From the NCBI GenBank assembly GCA_905147135.1, contig LR990068.1, positions 3,864,001 through 3,928,000 on the forward strand: a stretch of DNA of 64,000 nt, read 5' to 3'. The stretch's first letter is position 1. Each line of letters opens with the position of its first letter. The notes below the pieces were generated by a model that was not told the origin of the DNA, made no database searches, and saw nothing but the letters and a program-made list of their open reading frames with translations. This DNA is from Blastobasis lacticolella. Its lineage: Eukaryota > Arthropoda > Insecta > Lepidoptera > Blastobasidae. Below, piece after piece: positions 62,189 to 64,000 of this stretch. Made by a program: the position numbers and the translations under genes.

Positions 62189-62349
62189 GGGGAGCTATTG
62201 GCTATCTCAGTGAACAACTGAATTTGACATATAATAATCATACACTACTCTAATTTGGAAGACGCTGTAGCCAGTGTCCTACGTAGGTGACGTAGTGTAG
62301 AATTATCTAATGTCAAATTCAGTTGCCAACTGAGTTAGATAATAGTCGC
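62189..62349. mobile_element. Element family M2, diverged copy 4
   Basis: TGGGGAGCTATTGGCTATCT and an inverted CAGTTGCCAACTGAGTTAGA; the middle is inverted relative to the other copies. It lies just after the candidate exon at 62078. Confidence 0.55.
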
Positions 62350-62364
62350 TTCGGTTAGTAACAT

Positions 62365-62590
62365 TTTTAAAGTGCAGTGTCGGTGGGTGATAACTGGGCT
62401 TACTGAAAATGAGCGGTGTGGTTCTGAGGAGGTCCACTTACGCTGGATGCCCACGAACAATGCCACTAGGAAACTAATAGTTGTCTTAATGTTCTAAGTA
62501 CTTCCTTTATTTTTTCATGTATTGTAAAATATTTGTGTCGTGGTGGTGTATGTATAATAAATGTTTCTTTGTTTCTTTCATTATATTACA
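62365..62590 (+). mobile_element. Probable LINE 3' tail
   Basis: CTGGATGCCCACGAACAATG, then GTCGTGGTGGTGTATGTATA, an ATAAATG signal and TTTCTTTGTTTCTTTC. No coding part is visible. Confidence 0.35.
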
Positions 62591-62724
62591 GGTAAACATG
62601 TATGAATATGTATATTTCTTCTTTTATTTAGAATTATAATATATTTGAGTATAATTTATCTGTTTTAGCACGTCGTGCGCGCATCGAACTCTATAAGGGA
62701 TTAAAGGGTAAAGGATTTAAAAGG

Positions 62725-62805
62725 TTTTTACGGGGTCGGCAACGGCTGCGGTGACTGCTTACCATCAGGCAGGCCGTAAGCTTGTTTGCCACCTTAGTGG
62801 TATAA
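62725..62805 (+). mobile_element. LINE-D 3' tail
   Basis: TTTTTACGGGGTCGGCAACG, CTTACCATCAGGCAGGCCGT, GCCACCTTAGTGGTATAAAA. Confidence 0.6.
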
Positions 62806-63129
62806 AACAATGGTTCTGTTTGGTCAGTCTATAATTGATCAGGGAACACACTCGCAGGTGGTTTTGAACTCGTTATTGGACCAAATAAAGATACGTCTAT
62901 ATCTATGTATTACGTTACGTACACGGTCAAGTCGAACTACGCGTGTCATTGTTCGGATAAAAATGTAGTTTTTGTCTCCATCGGACTGTGTGAATGATAC
63001 GCCATTGTTGAAGCGCCCTTTGAGGGCCATAACTGGGTCATGTTCGTTGACTATTAGTTCCGATAATTGTTAATTTCGTACATAAATAGTTCTAGCAAGT
63101 AGCTTAAAGGGTTTATATTCAAGAGTATA

Positions 63130-63560
63130 ATAGACCTGAGATGCTCTATGACGAAACACGTTCGCGACTCCACGCCAACGAAATGAAAATGCTGCGGTGC
63201 TTGTGCGGAGTTACGCGGCTCGATTGAGTTCGTAACGAGTACATCCGTAGCAGCCTTGGTGCGAGGGATATCGCAGATAAAAATCGAGGAGGATCGCCTG
63301 CGCTGGTTTGGTCACGTGTTGCGTAAGCCTCAGGGATATGTGGGAAATAGGTGCCTGAATCTGCCGGTATCAGGAAAGTGGCCCCGTGTACGACCCAAGA
63401 AGCGATGGATTGACATCGCTGAGTCGAATGCGAGAGCCAACGGCTTACAACGAGAGGATGCCGAAAACCGGGCGAAGTGGAGAAGATTGAGTAGGAAAGC
63501 GGACCCTGGCAGAGGTCGGGATAAGCGCGTCGACCTACCACACACCTACAGGGGTGATGT
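63130..63560 (+). mobile_element. RTE-type LINE 3' fragment
   Basis: It reads RLRWFGHVLRKPQGYVGNRC, then KKRWIDIAESNARANGL, REDAENRAKW and SRKADPGRG. The fragment is frameshifted upstream (MLRCLCGVTRLD). Confidence 0.7.
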
Positions 63561-63804
63561 CCCTGCGTCGTTAAACGGCGACGCCCTCGCCCGGGATGTA
63601 TTTGCTCTACTTGACCTTTCCATACATATTTTTGTGATGTTTTGGCTTTCTATGTGCGGTGACTACCATCCGCCCCGCACAACCCGTTAGGGAAAAGCCG
63701 GTTCGCCAGAGCGTCGTCCGTCTGTCAGAAGGGGACAGCGGGCAGGTGAGATTGGCTTGGGCCCATAAGATGGTGGTTGGGCCCCATAACCCTCCGTACT
63801 CAAA

Positions 63805-64000
63805 TTAGGTGCATGGTAGGTGTAAAGTAGATTTAGGGTAGGTGTAGGGTAGTGTGGGGTGGATGTAGGGTAGATATAGGGTAGGTGTAAGGTAGGGTTA
63901 TTTCCATAATATTAGACAATACAAACATTTGCCCGCCATTTTACCTGTTGCCCATGTCCACCACCACGCCACTCTAGCCTTGAAGGGTCCAGATTATATT
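63805..64000 (-). mobile_element. GGTAGGTGTA minisatellite and LINE-A tail
   Basis: Imperfect 10-12-base units (GTAGGTGTAGGGTAG) at 63805-63900, followed by an inverted LINE-A-like tail running to the window end. Confidence 0.5.

Noticed and set aside
63256..63690. ORF of 144 codons near the right edge
   Set aside because: It is the C-terminus of an RTE-type LINE and continues only by chance past the natural end.
1..64000. CRISPR arrays, operons or bacterial signals
   Set aside because: The tandem repeats have no spacer structure, and the window is clearly eukaryotic.

Overview
The window reads as AT-rich nuclear DNA of an insect, most likely a moth or butterfly. The reasons are small multi-exon genes with GT/AG introns, a dense mix of non-LTR retrotransposon tails ending in ATC/ATG repeats, tRNA-derived SINEs and many short inverted-repeat transposons of the kind seen in Lepidoptera. 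This assignment is inference from sequence style; no marker gene or rRNA is present. Most of the window is transposon-derived. Coding exons of host genes make up only about 3 kb, and nearly all belong to one set of related secreted proteins.

Host genes. (1) Two clear paralogues on the minus strand, at 2156-4697 and 44301-48234, share a four-exon layout with identical splice phases. Exon 1 is a signal peptide, exon 2 begins SVRCWKA, exon 3 carries a YRFGYCP motif, and exon 4 ends the protein with a hydrophobic, aromatic tail. The predicted products are 196 and 199 residues, and both have a TATA box in a conserved upstream block. (2) A diverged relative on the plus strand has its last three exons at 7899-10886; its first exon was not found. 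(3) A minus-strand locus from 37785 down to 17653 encodes a secreted trypsin-fold (S1) protease homologue with damaged catalytic motifs. Exons are at 37785-37505, 36865-36723, 35412-35269 and 27018-26873. They can be followed either by a nearby terminal exon (26836-26560) or by a distant set (20823, 19401, 18128, 17859). Both options are in phase, and both encode a second half of an S1 fold. I recognise none of these as a named gene.

Mobile elements. Two nearly complete LINEs lie in the sense orientation inside the S1-homologue locus. LINE-1 (about 21593-26560) has ORF1, plus ORF2 split by one frameshift. LINE-2 (about 28965-33240) has ORF1 and an apparently intact ORF2. In LINE-2 the two ORFs overlap in the -1 frame across a canonical A AAA AAC slippery heptamer, and ORF2 has no ATG near its start. 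A decayed RTE-like LINE (about 50545-52090), a hAT dimerisation-domain remnant (54727-55041) and many 5'-truncated LINE tails are also present.

Two SINE families occur repeatedly: one with a tRNA-like head, and one derived from tRNA-Gly(GCC). Short inverted-repeat transposons fall into several families whose target duplications can be read directly: TA (Tc1/mariner type), TAA (PIF/Harbinger type) and an 8-bp GTTCTATA (hAT type). Several are nested inside SINEs or LINE tails, which gives a relative order of insertion. Other structure includes a 54-bp minisatellite, a 148-bp tandem repeat beside an exon, a GT microsatellite in the LINE-1 3'UTR and a perfect 26-bp hairpin.

Layout: 1-2150, repeats; 2156-4697, paralogue 1; 4700-10900, repeats and the plus-strand relative; 11000-17540, repeats, including two large foldback elements; 17653-37785, the S1-homologue locus with its LINE-filled introns; 38000-44300, repeats, including the hAT-type element; 44301-48234, paralogue 2; 48240-64000, LINE debris, the minisatellite, the hAT remnant and largely unannotated spacer.
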